The position numbers and the translations under genes were made by a program. 64,000 nt of DNA from Bactericera cockerelli (taxonomy: Eukaryota > Arthropoda > Insecta > Hemiptera > Triozidae), in NCBI GenBank assembly GCA_024516035.1, contig CM044961.1, positions 33,580,953-33,644,952 on the forward strand, given 5' to 3'. Shown piece after piece: positions 32,382 through 42,639 of this stretch. Position 1 is the stretch's first letter. Every line of letters begins with the position of its first letter. The notes under the pieces were generated by a model, which worked only from the letters and a program-made list of their open reading frames with translations, ran no database searches and was not told where the DNA came from.

Positions 32382-35351
32382 ATGAACTCAAATCTTATTC
32401 AGCTAACAAATGGCAGTACAGATCACCTAAAAGAAGGCGTTTTACATCATACATTTTCATCAGAAAACCACCGCCAATGCAAAGGATCCAACAAATCCAA
32501 CTTAATCGAGATCAAACCTTTATCATCAAAAACAAATGACTTGAAAATTTTATACCAAAACGTTAGAGGGTTAAGAAGTAAAACAAAAACAATCTACCTT
32601 AATACCTTATGTAGTGAATATGACATAATTTGCTTAACAGAAACATGGCTTCATGATGGAATTACAGACAGTGAATTATTTAGTAACGAATATCAAGTAG
32701 TTAGGCTAGACAGGGATCTATCAAAAACAAATAAAACTACTGGAGGTGGTGTTCTTGTCGCAATTAAAAATCATATTATTTTTAGTGTCGACAATAAAAT
32801 GAATAACATGTGTCCTATGTTCGAAAGCTTATGGGTTAAAATTTGTGAACCACTGAAACTAGATTTATGTATAGTCTACTTTGCACCTCCACAAAAAGTA
32901 GAACACCTTAACTTTTTTAATATTTCTCTAGACAAAAGAACCCTAGAAGAAAAATCTAAACTACTAATTTTAGGAGATTTTAATATTGACTCTATAAGTA
33001 ACCATGAATACGATCTATCTAAAGGAAACAATTTATGTTTGGAATTATTAAATTTATTAAGTATGAACAATCTGGGAAGCATCAACCACGTGAAAAATAA
33101 AAACAATAAAACCTTAGATCTAATAATTTGTGACTTAGAACTACAGAAATTTATAAAATTAGACAAAAATCCAGGGATAGTAAAACCAGATAACCATCAC
33201 CCACCCTTAGGAATACAAGTTCAAAAAATCAGTATTCTACAAAAGAAAGAAATCTTTAAATATAATACATATAATTTTAAAAAAGCAAATTGGACATCTA
33301 TGTACGATAATTGGCAAAATATTCAATGGAATCATTTATATGAAATAGAAAACGTAAATGAAGCATTTAATTTTTTTTACAATAATCTATACGAGCTACT
33401 AGACAAATACGTCCCTAAACTAAAAAATAGTAAAAAGAGATTTCCTTCATGGTGGTCATTTAAAACAATTCAATCACTAAAGAAAAAGAATAGGATCATG
33501 AAAAAGAAAGCCACAACCATAGTACACTACAATAAACAATTATCAATAAAAAAAGAATTCCAACAAAACGTTGAAAAAGACTACAAAAAATTTATAACAA
33601 ATATATCAAAAAATCTCAAGAGTGACCCAAAATCATTTTGGAACTTTACAAAAACTAAAAGAAAAACTCTAATTCCTAAATCCTTTATTATAGATGGAAA
33701 ACCAACAAGCAATGAACAAACTATCTCAGACTGCTTTGCGAATTATTTTGCAACAGTTTACAATAAAAACGTACCTCCAACACAAACTTTCGACTCAACA
33801 ACAAACACTGGTAATATTATAGACATAACCTATATTTCTACAAATGACGTGAAAAATGCTATAAAAAAACTGCCTTCCAACAAAGGTCCAGGACCAGATC
33901 AAATTCCACCCATATTGGTTAAAAATGCCTCTCTCATATTAACACCAATTCTTCAGTTTCTTTTCAATCTTTCAATTAAGAATTCAGAATTTCCCACCGT
34001 ATTAACCCAATCTGTAATAACTCCCATTCCTAAAAAAGGCAATCTCCAACTGATTCAAAACTATAGACCAATAAATAAAATAAATTCGTTCTCAAAAATC
34101 TTTGAAATAATAATCTATGCAAATATAAATAACGAAATAATGAAAAATATCTGTCCGCAACAACATGGATTTCTGAAACAAAAGAGCACTGACACCAACT
34201 TATTAATCATGCAACACAAAATCACTGAAACTTTCAATGAAAATGCCCAGCTAGATGTAATATATACCGATTTCGAAAAGTTTTTTGATAAAGTACCGTT
34301 CTCTACAGTAATACAAGGTCTAAAAAAATTCAACTTTTCAAATAACCTCATAACACTCTTCAAGTCCTACCTTTCTAGAGAAATGAGAATAAAATATGGT
34401 CAATGTCTTTCAAAACCCATATACCCCACATCAGGCTTTCCCCAAGGAAGTAAATTGAGCACTCTATTTGCCATTATGGTAGTAGACACTTTACCAAGCT
34501 CACTAAAACATTCTGAAGCACTAATTTTTGCTGACGATTTTAAACTGTTTAAAATAATTAAATGCCAACAAGATTGTGTAGATCTCCAAACGGATGTTGA
34601 TGCTTCTCAAGATTGGGCAGAGCGACACGGTATATTTTTCAATGTTGATAAATGTGAACAAATGTCATATGTTAAAGGGGGTATAAATTACAAATACAAC
34701 TTTGAATACTCCATTTCAAATAAAAATCTAAAAAAGACAAAAGAGAAAAAAGATTTAGGTATCACTTTTGAATCTAACGGACTATATAATTGCCACATAA
34801 ACGAACTGATAAACTCATGTTTTAAAAGACTTGGTATGATTAAGAGATATTGTGAAGAAATACACGACATGGACACCATTTTACAATTATACTTTTCACT
34901 AGTAAGATCTAAAGCTGAATTTGGGGCATTGATCTGGAGTCCAACAACCAAAACCCTAGTAAACAAAGTAGAAGACATCCAAAAACGTTTTGTTAGATAC
35001 CTTTTCTATAAAGAAAACGGATTTTATCCACTATATCCAAATAACATTTCATACCAAGACCTTATTGAACAACTGAATATTAAAACACTGGAGGATAGAA
35101 GAAAAGACCAGAGTATCATATTTATACTAAAGCTTTGCAATAACATGATAAATTCAAAAGAACTTCTATCTTACCTTAAATTTAAAATACCCAATATTAG
35201 ATACAGAAATAACAACTATAAATTATTCGATATTGATCCAAGAAAAATCCCATCATCCTTAGATCTAGCTATGGCAAACTTCAATTACAAGTATGACCAG
35301 TTAGACATATCGATGAATATCTCACAACTATTAAAACAATTAAGAGGTTGA
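32382..35351 (+). CDS. LINE ORF2, APE endonuclease plus reverse transcriptase
   Basis: 989 residues from the first ATG at 32382; the frame is open from 32322, six bases after the ORF1 stop, so reinitiation or an upstream start is possible. Endonuclease: YQNVRGLRSKT near 57, CLTETWL near 85, LILGDFNID near 198, and a DNHHPP motif near 268. Reverse transcriptase: KGPGPDQIPP, PIPKKGN then NYRPI, QHGF, DFEKFFDKV, GFPQGSKLS, and the catalytic FADD at about 716-719, where other RTs have YxDD. A thumb and C-terminal domain with an EDRRKDQSIIFILKL helix ends the protein. No RNase H is seen. All motifs are present, so it could be active. Confidence 0.92.
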   Translation: MNSNLIQLTNGSTDHLKEGVLHHTFSSENHRQCKGSNKSNLIEIKPLSSKTNDLKILYQNVRGLRSKTKTIYLNTLCSEYDIICLTETWLHDGITDSELFSNEYQVVRLDRDLSKTNKTTGGGVLVAIKNHIIFSVDNKMNNMCPMFESLWVKICEPLKLDLCIVYFAPPQKVEHLNFFNISLDKRTLEEKSKLLILGDFNIDSISNHEYDLSKGNNLCLELLNLLSMNNLGSINHVKNKNNKTLDLIICDLELQKFIKLDKNPGIVKPDNHHPPLGIQVQKISILQKKEIFKYNTYNFKKANWTSMYDNWQNIQWNHLYEIENVNEAFNFFYNNLYELLDKYVPKLKNSKKRFPSWWSFKTIQSLKKKNRIMKKKATTIVHYNKQLSIKKEFQQNVEKDYKKFITNISKNLKSDPKSFWNFTKTKRKTLIPKSFIIDGKPTSNEQTISDCFANYFATVYNKNVPPTQTFDSTTNTGNIIDITYISTNDVKNAIKKLPSNKGPGPDQIPPILVKNASLILTPILQFLFNLSIKNSEFPTVLTQSVITPIPKKGNLQLIQNYRPINKINSFSKIFEIIIYANINNEIMKNICPQQHGFLKQKSTDTNLLIMQHKITETFNENAQLDVIYTDFEKFFDKVPFSTVIQGLKKFNFSNNLITLFKSYLSREMRIKYGQCLSKPIYPTSGFPQGSKLSTLFAIMVVDTLPSSLKHSEALIFADDFKLFKIIKCQQDCVDLQTDVDASQDWAERHGIFFNVDKCEQMSYVKGGINYKYNFEYSISNKNLKKTKEKKDLGITFESNGLYNCHINELINSCFKRLGMIKRYCEEIHDMDTILQLYFSLVRSKAEFGALIWSPTTKTLVNKVEDIQKRFVRYLFYKENGFYPLYPNNISYQDLIEQLNIKTLEDRRKDQSIIFILKLCNNMINSKELLSYLKFKIPNIRYRNNNYKLFDIDPRKIPSSLDLAMANFNYKYDQLDISMNISQLLKQLRG

Positions 35352-35550
35352 CATAGTTTTTATATATTCTCAAGTATACTTTAACTATAGTTTTTAAAGT
35401 CAGAGTTTTTATATAGGTTATTTCTAGTTATAAGATTTTTTTTTTTTTCACAAATAATTTATCTATTATTTTTATTACTTTAGTTTTAGTTTTATATTTA
35501 TACAAAAACATCATGTAAATAGACCTTATAATAAGGCTCTATCTTTTCAA

Positions 35551-35580
<30 letters not shown>
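35352..35580 (+). other. CR1-like LINE 3' UTR and microsatellite end
   Basis: A T-rich segment, then the hairpin ccttataataagg at about 35523-35535 and an (aaat)n tail. This is where the element's RT would start copying. Confidence 0.75.
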
Positions 35581-35581
<1 letters not shown>

Positions 35582-35589
35582 ACTTTAGC

Positions 35590-35885
35590 TAACCGACCTC
35601 AGATTTTTGATCGATAAGGCGGCGGACTTGTAACCTAGAGGTCGGTGGTTCAAGTCCCGGTTTGAACGTAGATTTAGTAAAACAAGTTTAGACCCATGCA
35701 GCCATATTTGGTTGCCTCAATGTGGACTCAACATTGAAAATTAAACACCATTGAACTCTCAACTATTGCATGATTATTCATACAACATTGATACAACTCG
35801 TCAGTGGAACCGATCTCAATATTGAATTTTCAATGAAGTAGATTTATGATATCACGAAAGTGATTAACACAAATATGATAACTTT
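35590..35885 (+). mobile_element. SINE B with an about 150-bp insert
   Basis: Head ccgacctcagatttttgatc, B box gtggttcaagtcccgg, end tatcacgaaagtgattaaca. The stretch 35688-35835 interrupts it and is not recognised. It continues directly from the MITE fragment aactttagctaaccgac. Confidence 0.8.
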
Positions 35886-35904
35886 AAATAATAATAATAA
35901 ATCC

Positions 35905-36000
35905 CATGTGGGGAGAATAGTAGAATACTCCCAAGGCATTCCGCCCTTGTCTGGCGTAAAAGGTTCTGCCAACAGGAACAGAAAGATTACTTTCTCATCC
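35905..36000 (+). repeat. Dispersed repeat, inverted match to 3858-3946
   Basis: Contains ccaaggcattccgcccttgt then ctggcgtaaaaggttctgcc. Parent element unknown. Confidence 0.7.
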
Positions 36001-36063
36001 TTATTGGCACATTCCGCAGGGTGCAAAAGTGGCCGTTTAAAACTATTCCAAGTCGTGACTTGA

Positions 36064-36090
36064 CTTTTTTTTTTTTTTTTTTTTTTTACG
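36064..36090 (+). repeat. Poly-T run
   Basis: About 24 T; possibly the poly-A tail of a minus-strand retroelement. The following 36091-36740 has no recognised gene. It includes the palindrome tgtgacagaaagttttctgt plus caca at about 36350. Confidence 0.6.
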
Positions 36091-36741
36091 AGGGGAAAAA
36101 ATTTCCAAGGAAACAGTGAACCCGATACGCAAATAGCAAACAAAACCGAACCCAAGAACAAGGACCACGGAGTATAAACAAAACACATAGTGATATGTAT
36201 CTACACCCCCAAGTCCCAGCTATCGAGAAAGGCCTTACCAACTATGAGATCGGGAGAATGGGATTTGGCGAACCCACTAAAAACAACCCCTCGTTGAACC
36301 AAGGTAGAAAATCTGGGAACTATAATATTGCATCCAGATAGTCTACCTTGTGACAGAAAGTTTTCTGTCACAGCCTAACTTATTATTATTAGTCCTTAGA
36401 ACATGATACCAATACAAAACATACTTCTAGAAATATATTAGATTTACATTAGATCCCAGTTACATTAGATTGTTAAACAAAATTTATATTACATGGAATT
36501 TACATCTTACTGATTTTAGAAACACTGTATGGGAATGGGGAAAAGGAAGAATGACATAATAATAATTATACTGACTAACTGACTATGTATCAATTTACAG
36601 GCAGAGGAAGGGGAAAGAGTAAACCTTCCCTGTCCTTCTCTCTGTTTATCCTTGTTGTTCAAAAAATAAATAACTAACAATAGCATATGTAAAGTAATAC
36701 TATTATCCATGTAAGTTTATGTTATGGTAAGTAGATATGTA

Positions 36742-36772
<31 letters not shown>
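36742..36772 (+). repeat. Poly-A run
   Basis: About 31 A, in the orientation of a plus-strand retroelement ending here, next to the 3' end of the minus-strand LINE fragment. Confidence 0.7.
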
Positions 36773-36775
<3 letters not shown>

Positions 36776-36790
36776 CTTTGATTTCTGTTA

Positions 36791-37655
36791 CTAGATCATG
36801 TTTCTTCTTAGGTTCTCTAGTTTTCGCTTCTCATTCATAACTTTCTGGATAAAGTCGCTGATTGTCTGCCAGCTGTCTTGGTTCTGCAGCATGATGTTTA
36901 CCATGTTGTCTACCCGAAGATCAGCTGAGACCTGATTTGTTACCTCTGAACGCAGGATGCCCCACCTACTGCAGTGAAATAGCGTGTGTTCTGGTGAATC
37001 TTCCGTCTCCTCATCACAGTATACACAAGATGGACTGTTTATTTTTCCTATTCTGAACAAGTAAGTTTGAAAACATCCATGACCAGAAAAAGTTTGAGTC
37101 ATCTCATATGTAATTTGTCCGTGTTTTCTATCATACCATGGTTTTATCAGTGGAATGAGTTTTTTTGTCCATTGAGCTTTTTCGGTGTTTGTCCATCTAT
37201 TTTGCCATTTCAGCATTGTATTTACTCGCTCGATTTCCTTTTCTTCTGTTGTTTTTCCAATGGTTCGACTTCTTTCTGTAGCCATCAGATCTATTGGAAT
37301 CACGCGGCTCAGAACTGCTGCAGCTTCGGTCGACACTGTGATGTACCCTCTGCAGACCCGTAGCAAGGATTTTCTTTGTTGACTCAGTAATCGTGTTGTG
37401 TAGGTACTGTAACGAAGACTTGAAGACCAGACTGGAGCGGCGTAGAGCATTACTGAGTCGGTAGCGCTCTGAAGTACCCTTCTTTTATTTTCCCCTGCTC
37501 CTCCTGTTCTGGGTAGGATGTGCGCGAGGGCAGTAGCTGTTTTATTTGCCTTTTCTGTGACATATTTTATGTGTGAGTAAAAGCTCAGTCGATGGTCGAG
37601 TATAACGCCGAGATACTGAATCCACTCCTGGTATATCTTTCCGGGGTCGCTCCAC
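36791..37655 (-). pseudogene. 5'-truncated R1-like LINE ORF2 C-terminus
   Basis: Open from about 37650 to a stop at 36791. It starts in the RT thumb (YLGVILDHRLSFYSHIKYV), continues through SVMLYAAPVWSSSLR and ends with a zinc-binding segment CVYCDEETEDSPEHTLFHC, the CX2C-H-C block typical of R1/LOA/Jockey ORF2 ends. Endonuclease and palm are absent. It may come from the same family as the element at 1-3480, but they do not overlap, so this cannot be shown here. The 3' UTR is almost absent, replaced by the poly-A run at 36742. Confidence 0.85.
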
Positions 37656-37680
37656 TACCTCCAGAAGAGATACCCTAGAT

Positions 37681-37918
37681 CACGGGTGCCCAACCTTTAC
37701 AGAAGAAGATCTACTATAAAGTCTCAAAAAATCAACGCAATCGATTGGTAAGCGTCGGATTTCAATATCTTACACAGTACGCAATCCGTGACTTAGGGCC
37801 ACAGAGGTATAACAAAAACTTCTATTAATTCCGCCCCTCGACTTTTAGAACGTCATCTCAACCCTCTAAACGTGATCGACCCAAAATCACTCCGCGATCG
37901 ACTGGTTGGGCAGCCCTA
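37681..37918. mobile_element. hAT-type MITE, 238 bp, perfect 8-bp target duplication
   Basis: CCCTAGAT at 37673-37680 and 37919-37926. Ends cacgggtgcccaacc and complement of tagggctgcccaacc. The middle 37741-37851 matches one half of the Harbinger-type MITE (acagtacgcaatccgtgact, ttaattccgccc). Confidence 0.9.
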
Positions 37919-38183
37919 CCCTAGATAATAATAATAGATCTTCTTTTTCTTTCACTTTGACTTTTCTCAAACCTACTTGTGGTCGGCATTGGTCAACCTC
38001 TTCCTCATTCTTGAGGTTGTTTGGTTCTGGCACTTTTGCTTTCACATTTTACGGTTGGATGTCCTTCAATTGTAGACGTCCCTTGCCTTCTGATCGGCCA
38101 AAAGTGAAACAGTAGGTGCTACCCATTTAGATGGGGTTAAATCTCCACCCGGAAAATAAACAGATAAAGAAACAGAAACTCAC

Positions 38184-38282
38184 CTAATTTATAAGGACTG
38201 GATAAACCTCCACACGCCTCCTTCATTTCCACGTTATCCCACCCCAGAGGATACACCGCCACGCCAATGCTGATCAGGAGAG
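38184..38282 (-). CDS. LHFPL6: LHFPL6-like tetraspan protein, exon 4 (TM3 and second loop)
   Basis: Acceptor ttctcgcag, donor gtgagt, 99 nt, phases 1 to 1. It encodes LLISIGVAVYPLGWDNVEMK then EACGGLSSPYKL. The block YPLGWDN..E...ACG is close to the YPLGWDS.EV.QTCG signature that ends TM3 in LHFPL6-type proteins. The Cys here would pair with the loop Cys in the next exon. No frameshift. A damaged inverted copy lies at 44883-44982. Confidence 0.92.
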
Positions 38283-38335
38283 CTGCGAGAAAAAAAAATA
38301 ATAATAAAGAAAATAAAAAATATAAAAATAAAGAG

Positions 38336-38640
38336 TAGTCACCATGGCAGAGTGAGTTAACGTGCTAGGCACTGCACGCATGGTGACCTGGGCTCAATTC
38401 CCAGCGAGGCAGAAATTTTTCTGCTCTGTACTTGGATGTTCGGGGTCCACTCATACCTCGTGAGGAAAAATGAGTAGTTACTTGTATGAGTAACGACCAG
38501 TGGTGGCATTACCAGAGTAAAAAGAAATTAATGTAATGGAATAATGCGAAATGTGAAGGAGGCTCTTAGTAATGCTGCGCTACCCACAAAAATTGTGAAG
38601 AGGCCTTGTGTTTCACCACAAATAAAATCATACATACATA
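38336..38640 (+). mobile_element. SINE D, full copy
   Basis: Head tagtcaccatggcagagtga, B box gggctcaattcccag, body ttcggggtccactcatacct, tail caaataaaatcatacatac. It lies 50 bp beside exon 4; the inverted partner is at 44610-44800. Confidence 0.88.
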
Positions 38641-38853
38641 TAAAAAAAATGAAAAACAATAATTGTTTAATGGGGAAATAAATGCAATGGAATTTTTTTT
38701 ATGATGTTTTTTTTTTGACATTGGTAGAGAAGGCCATTTAATTGAATGCAGACAAAATTCCCTCCCCTTCAGCAGAAAATCCCTCAAGTGGAACTCTCGA
38801 GTGTCCTGTGAAATTTCCTGGTGCACTCCAAACTATCTCTTTTCTTCTACATA

Positions 38854-39975
38854 CAGGGTGGTACAAAATTAAAAGCTTAATGGTAACAGTTACTTTTTTG
38901 GAGGTTGAAAACATGTAGGGTACCTAACTATTTTTTTTTTTTTTTTTTTTTAGAATCCATGTTTTCTAATCATTAGAGCGGGTATTTTCCTCACTCAAAG
39001 ATTGTCTCTAGCAATCCAGAGAGGTACATTACATTACATTATATATCTGGGGGTCTTTTCTAAAAGAAATTCCTATGTGCTGCGTCCATTATTTAGAACT
39101 ATTGCACACCATTCAGCTCACTCTTAAGAGTTTGTATTCTTGTGAGTGCATGACTTGATTAGAATGTGGGTGTTCCCCCACCACATTTATCGTACTCAAT
39201 GGTGTCATTGTATACCCCAATGTTGTTTCTTAGGAAACAGTGACCTGGTAGTAGACCAACTATTTCTCTGGTGTTTGTTTAACCCAGTCAACAAAGGTGT
39301 CTGAGTTATTTTATTTTCATTATCTGATTTTTATTCCAACAAGTCTACAAATTTTCTGAGTTGCTGCTTATTCTTTGATGTTTGTTCAACCCAGTCGACA
39401 AAAGTTTCTGAGTTGTTGTTTTTTTTTATGTCATTCTCTGATATTGGTTCAACACAGCCTACAAACGTTTCTGAGTTGTTAATATCATTAATGATCATTT
39501 TTTCTTTTATAATTTTCTTATGCGTTGTCATAAGAAATGATAAAAGTGTTTGGTAGGATATTTCTCACTTCTTCTTTTTTATACAACTTCTCACTTTTCT
39601 GTTTATACTGATATACTGATCGCTCACCCGGTCCTTAATAGAACTTGGCCATGTCATTTGCTTACATTCCAAGATGCGCATGCGCAATGCAATGTTACCA
39701 GCCCCCAGGGACGTGCACAAACACGTGTACACGTCTATTAAGAGTTATCTATATCTAGGTGAACACAGTTCCGCATTACACCCCCTGTGTACCCTAGACC
39801 GAGGGCCATCCAGAGAGGTAACGCAGCAAGTGTTCTCTCTGGATTGCCAAAGTCAAAAACTTTGTGTGACTTTAACTGAACAGAATGTGAACAAAATAAA
39901 ATATATATATTACATCATTTATAGTAAAAATGTTTTCTAAGAATACCGCACTGTAAATTGTCTTGTCCCACCCCG
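38854..39975. mobile_element. DNA element with TA duplication, 1.12 kb, non-coding
   Basis: Ends CAGGGTGGTACAAAA and complement of CGGGGTGGGACAAGA, with TA at 38852-38853 and 39976-39977. Inside, a unit with aacccagtcgacaaaagttt repeats three times (39275-39480). No transposase frame is left. Confidence 0.65.
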
Positions 39976-40212
39976 TATATCTATTAGGTACTTGAGTCAC
40001 ATTTTCCTCGCAAATTCATCCCATTCTTTCAAAGTTGTTGTGTAGTGCCATTTTTTGTGCATTAAATCTGCACCAATGTCCCGCATCGATAATGGGGACT
40101 CTTACACCCTTGGGGCTTCTCTTTTTTATGCCTTCTCTTTTTCGTGCTTTCTTCTATTTGTTATCAGGTTCATATTAGAAATCCAAGTAATGTTAGGTAG
40201 GTATATGTAATT

Positions 40213-40270
40213 TATTAATATAAAACTATGGATTCTTTAAATTTAAAGAATCCATAGTTTTATATTAATA
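40213..40270. repeat. 58-bp perfect palindrome
   Basis: 29-bp arms without a loop, centred at 40241/40242 (gattctttaaatttaaagaatc). The symmetry goes on for about 10 bp each side after a one-base slip. Confidence 0.92.
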
Positions 40271-40349
40271 TAACATATACCTAATAGTGCTTTATTCTTT
40301 TTATGCCTTCTCTTTTTTATGCCTTCTCATGGATTTTACGAAGCTTGTC

Positions 40350-40352
<3 letters not shown>

Positions 40353-40381
<29 letters not shown>
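40353..40381 (+). repeat. Poly-T run
   Basis: About 29 T after two copies of ttttatgccttctc; likely the tail of a minus-strand retroelement. Confidence 0.6.
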
Positions 40382-40384
<3 letters not shown>

Positions 40385-40604
40385 CCCCATTCATTCTTCT
40401 TCTTCTTCTTTCACTTTGCCTTTTCCCAAATCTACTTGGGGTAGGCATTGTTCAAACTCATGGTTGAGGTTAGTTGTTTGTGGCAGGTTTTTTTTTTGTT
40501 TTGTTTTTTTTTTCCTTCAAAAAGCACCATTTATTATTATTAAACAATATATTTAGTTAATAAAACTTAAATTCGATCAAGTTTTATTTAAAGTTTAAAA
40601 AAGT

Positions 40605-40745
40605 TATCATATTTGTGTTAATCACTTTCGTGATATCACAACTACTCAAACTCGCTTTACTAAATCTACGCTAAAACCGGGACTTGAAGCACCAACCTCC
40701 AGGTTACAAGTCCGCCGCCTTATCGATCAAGCTACTGAGGTCGGT
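40605..40745 (-). mobile_element. SINE B
   Basis: Minus strand: ccgacctcagtagcttgatc head to the tail gtgattaacacaaatatgat. Confidence 0.88.
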
Positions 40746-40796
40746 TGATCAAGTTTTATTTATAGTAAGTTTATGTTTCAAGTTTTGTTCTCTCAT

Positions 40797-40855
40797 GTAG
40801 TCACCGTGGCCGAGTGGATTAGCGGTGACCTGGGTTCGAATCCATAATCTCCAGC
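40797..40855 (+). mobile_element. SINE D head fragment
   Basis: tagtcaccgtggccgagtgg, then cctgggttcgaatcc; body absent. Confidence 0.6.
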
Positions 40856-41311
40856 AAAAACGGACAATAATTTGGTACAAAAGAAAATAGAGAGAAAATA
40901 AAGTTTCTTATTATTGATAAAATGAACTCTCGAGAACGAATGAGTATTCATACTAAGTAGTAGGTACAAAGATTTTTTCGCTGGAAATATCCCTTCAACT
41001 TATGCATAAAGGAAAACGGAAGAATAAATACCTCTTTAAAAAAAAAAAAAAAAAAAAAACCGGTGAGTATAAAATACATGTATACTTATCTATCAGACAA
41101 AAGGATAAGAAAAAAGAAAATGAGTAAAAAATAAAACAAACAAACGGTTTCTGAATTGAAAAATCTCGGGACTTTTCCAAGCTGACACATTGTACATTTT
41201 TAATGACCACGAGAAGGATTCACAGGAAATCCTGAATATTGCATGGAAAAATCTTGAAGAGACCTTCTCTTCCAGTAGAGTACTGACTTCAGTTGAATTC
41301 AGCAGTTCAGT

Positions 41312-41690
41312 TCATCTGGCAGTCAAGTGGTTAACGCGCTAGTCTGGTAATCCAGGTAGCGTAGGGATCCGTTGGTTCGAATACCACCCAGTGCATGAAT
41401 TTTTCCTTATAATTTTGAGTTTGTGACCACATAATAATAAGACTCTGAGGGTTAGGTGATAGAAAATGCTTTGAGCATTAACTGCACCTGGTGGTTACCT
41501 TCCACTAAAGAGTGTTATTATTATTCATATGATTATTGTAATGACGATGGGGATGTTTTTTTAGTAATCACAAACTCAAATTAATCAGGAAAAATTCATG
41601 CACTGGGTGGAATTCGAACCAACGGATCCCTACGCTACCTGGATTACCAGACTAGCGCGTTAACCACTTGACCACCAGTGTACGTGGTAG
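41312..41690. mobile_element. Two SINE A copies in inverted orientation
   Basis: A plus copy at 41312-41525 (tail to tail with) a minus copy at 41565-41690 that keeps only the head and spacer. The pair could fold into a hairpin of more than 100 bp. Confidence 0.85.
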
Positions 41691-41849
41691 TCAAGTGGTT
41701 TAACACGTTGATATCGGGCCGAAATTTCCTATAGCTTCTTTATGTTCCTGTCCGACCTTTGAAGGACGACACCTCAATGTTAAGAAGTATGGAACACGGA
41801 GGACAGGCACTGTCTCCTTTATCAAGGTGACACGGATATGAACGTGTTA

Positions 41850-42092
41850 ATTTGAGATTTAATGTCGCTTTCAACTGCATGGTCATATCACGACGGGGGT
41901 TTTACCCTCCATTCGCTGGCAACCGTGCCAGCTATTAATCTTACTCAGCCTGGGTAGGGTCGGAAATGCCAGTCTCACGTGTTCGGAGGGAACAAAAAAA
42001 TTGTGTGAAAAGTGTGCTCCGACCGGGGATCGAACTCAGGATCTCTGGACTACGGGCAGGAGTCACAACCGTTACGCCACGGAGGCTGTTTT
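41850..42092 (-). mobile_element. SINE G, full copy
   Basis: Minus strand: head gcctccgtggcgtaacggtt, B box gagttcgatccccgg, spacer gttccctccgaacacgtgag, shared body to gcatggtcatatcac complement and ttgaaagcgac. Confidence 0.88.
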
Positions 42093-42149
42093 AATCCATG
42101 TGTATTTTCCTAAACCTTTGATTCCCTAACATCTAATTATCTACCTAAA

Positions 42150-42240
42150 ATTAGAGAGGAGACATTTTACCTCCACTCGTAGGAAATTCACAAACCAGCT
42201 ACCCACATTAACCTCACCCAGCCTGGTGAGCCTAGGAATA
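42150..42240 (-). mobile_element. SINE H/G body fragment
   Basis: Complement of ccagctacccacattaacct and cacccagcctggtgagcc. Confidence 0.65.
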
Positions 42241-42568
42241 GCCGACATCACTGAATACTATGAAATGGTGAAAACGAAAACTGCATAGTGCATACCTACA
42301 TCTCTCATTCACATCGGGAGCATCATCACTTTGCTTGTACTGAATACATACTTGACAAAGTAAATACATGAGGATGTGGTTGGAGTTTTAATCATAAATT
42401 TCTTTAAAAAAAAAAGAAGATATTTCCTGAAAAACTTTTTTGCCTTCCAGCATCATTAGAAAACAGGAAAACACCAAGATGATTTTGGAGTAAGTTGCTA
42501 TTTAGTGTCAGATTTAACCCTCGAGTAAGTACGTGTAGATTAATTTTACTCAAGAGAGTCGCGAGTCT

Positions 42569-42618
42569 TAAGGTACGTCCACACTATGTCGATTCGACGT
42601 AATGTGGACGCACCTTTA
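42569..42618. repeat. Fold-back, aaggtacgtccacac arms
   Basis: About 20-bp arms (aaggtacgtccacacta and complement) with a short centre; looks like an internally deleted MITE. Confidence 0.7.
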
Positions 42619-42639
42619 TTCAGTCAATTATAAAATAAC

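Larger units (their letters stand above)
29021..35580 (+). mobile_element. CR1-like LINE, apparently full length and intact
   Basis: 6.56 kb: 580-bp 5' UTR, ORF1, ORF2, about 230-bp 3' UTR, (aaat)n end. The 7-bp target duplication aacttta lies at 29014-29020 and 35581-35587. The 3' UTR has the hairpin CCTTA-TAA-TAAGG just before the tail, as in CR1/L2-type LINEs. Both ORFs are uninterrupted. It lies antisense in the last intron of the LHFPL6-like gene, inside an older MITE. Confidence 0.88.
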
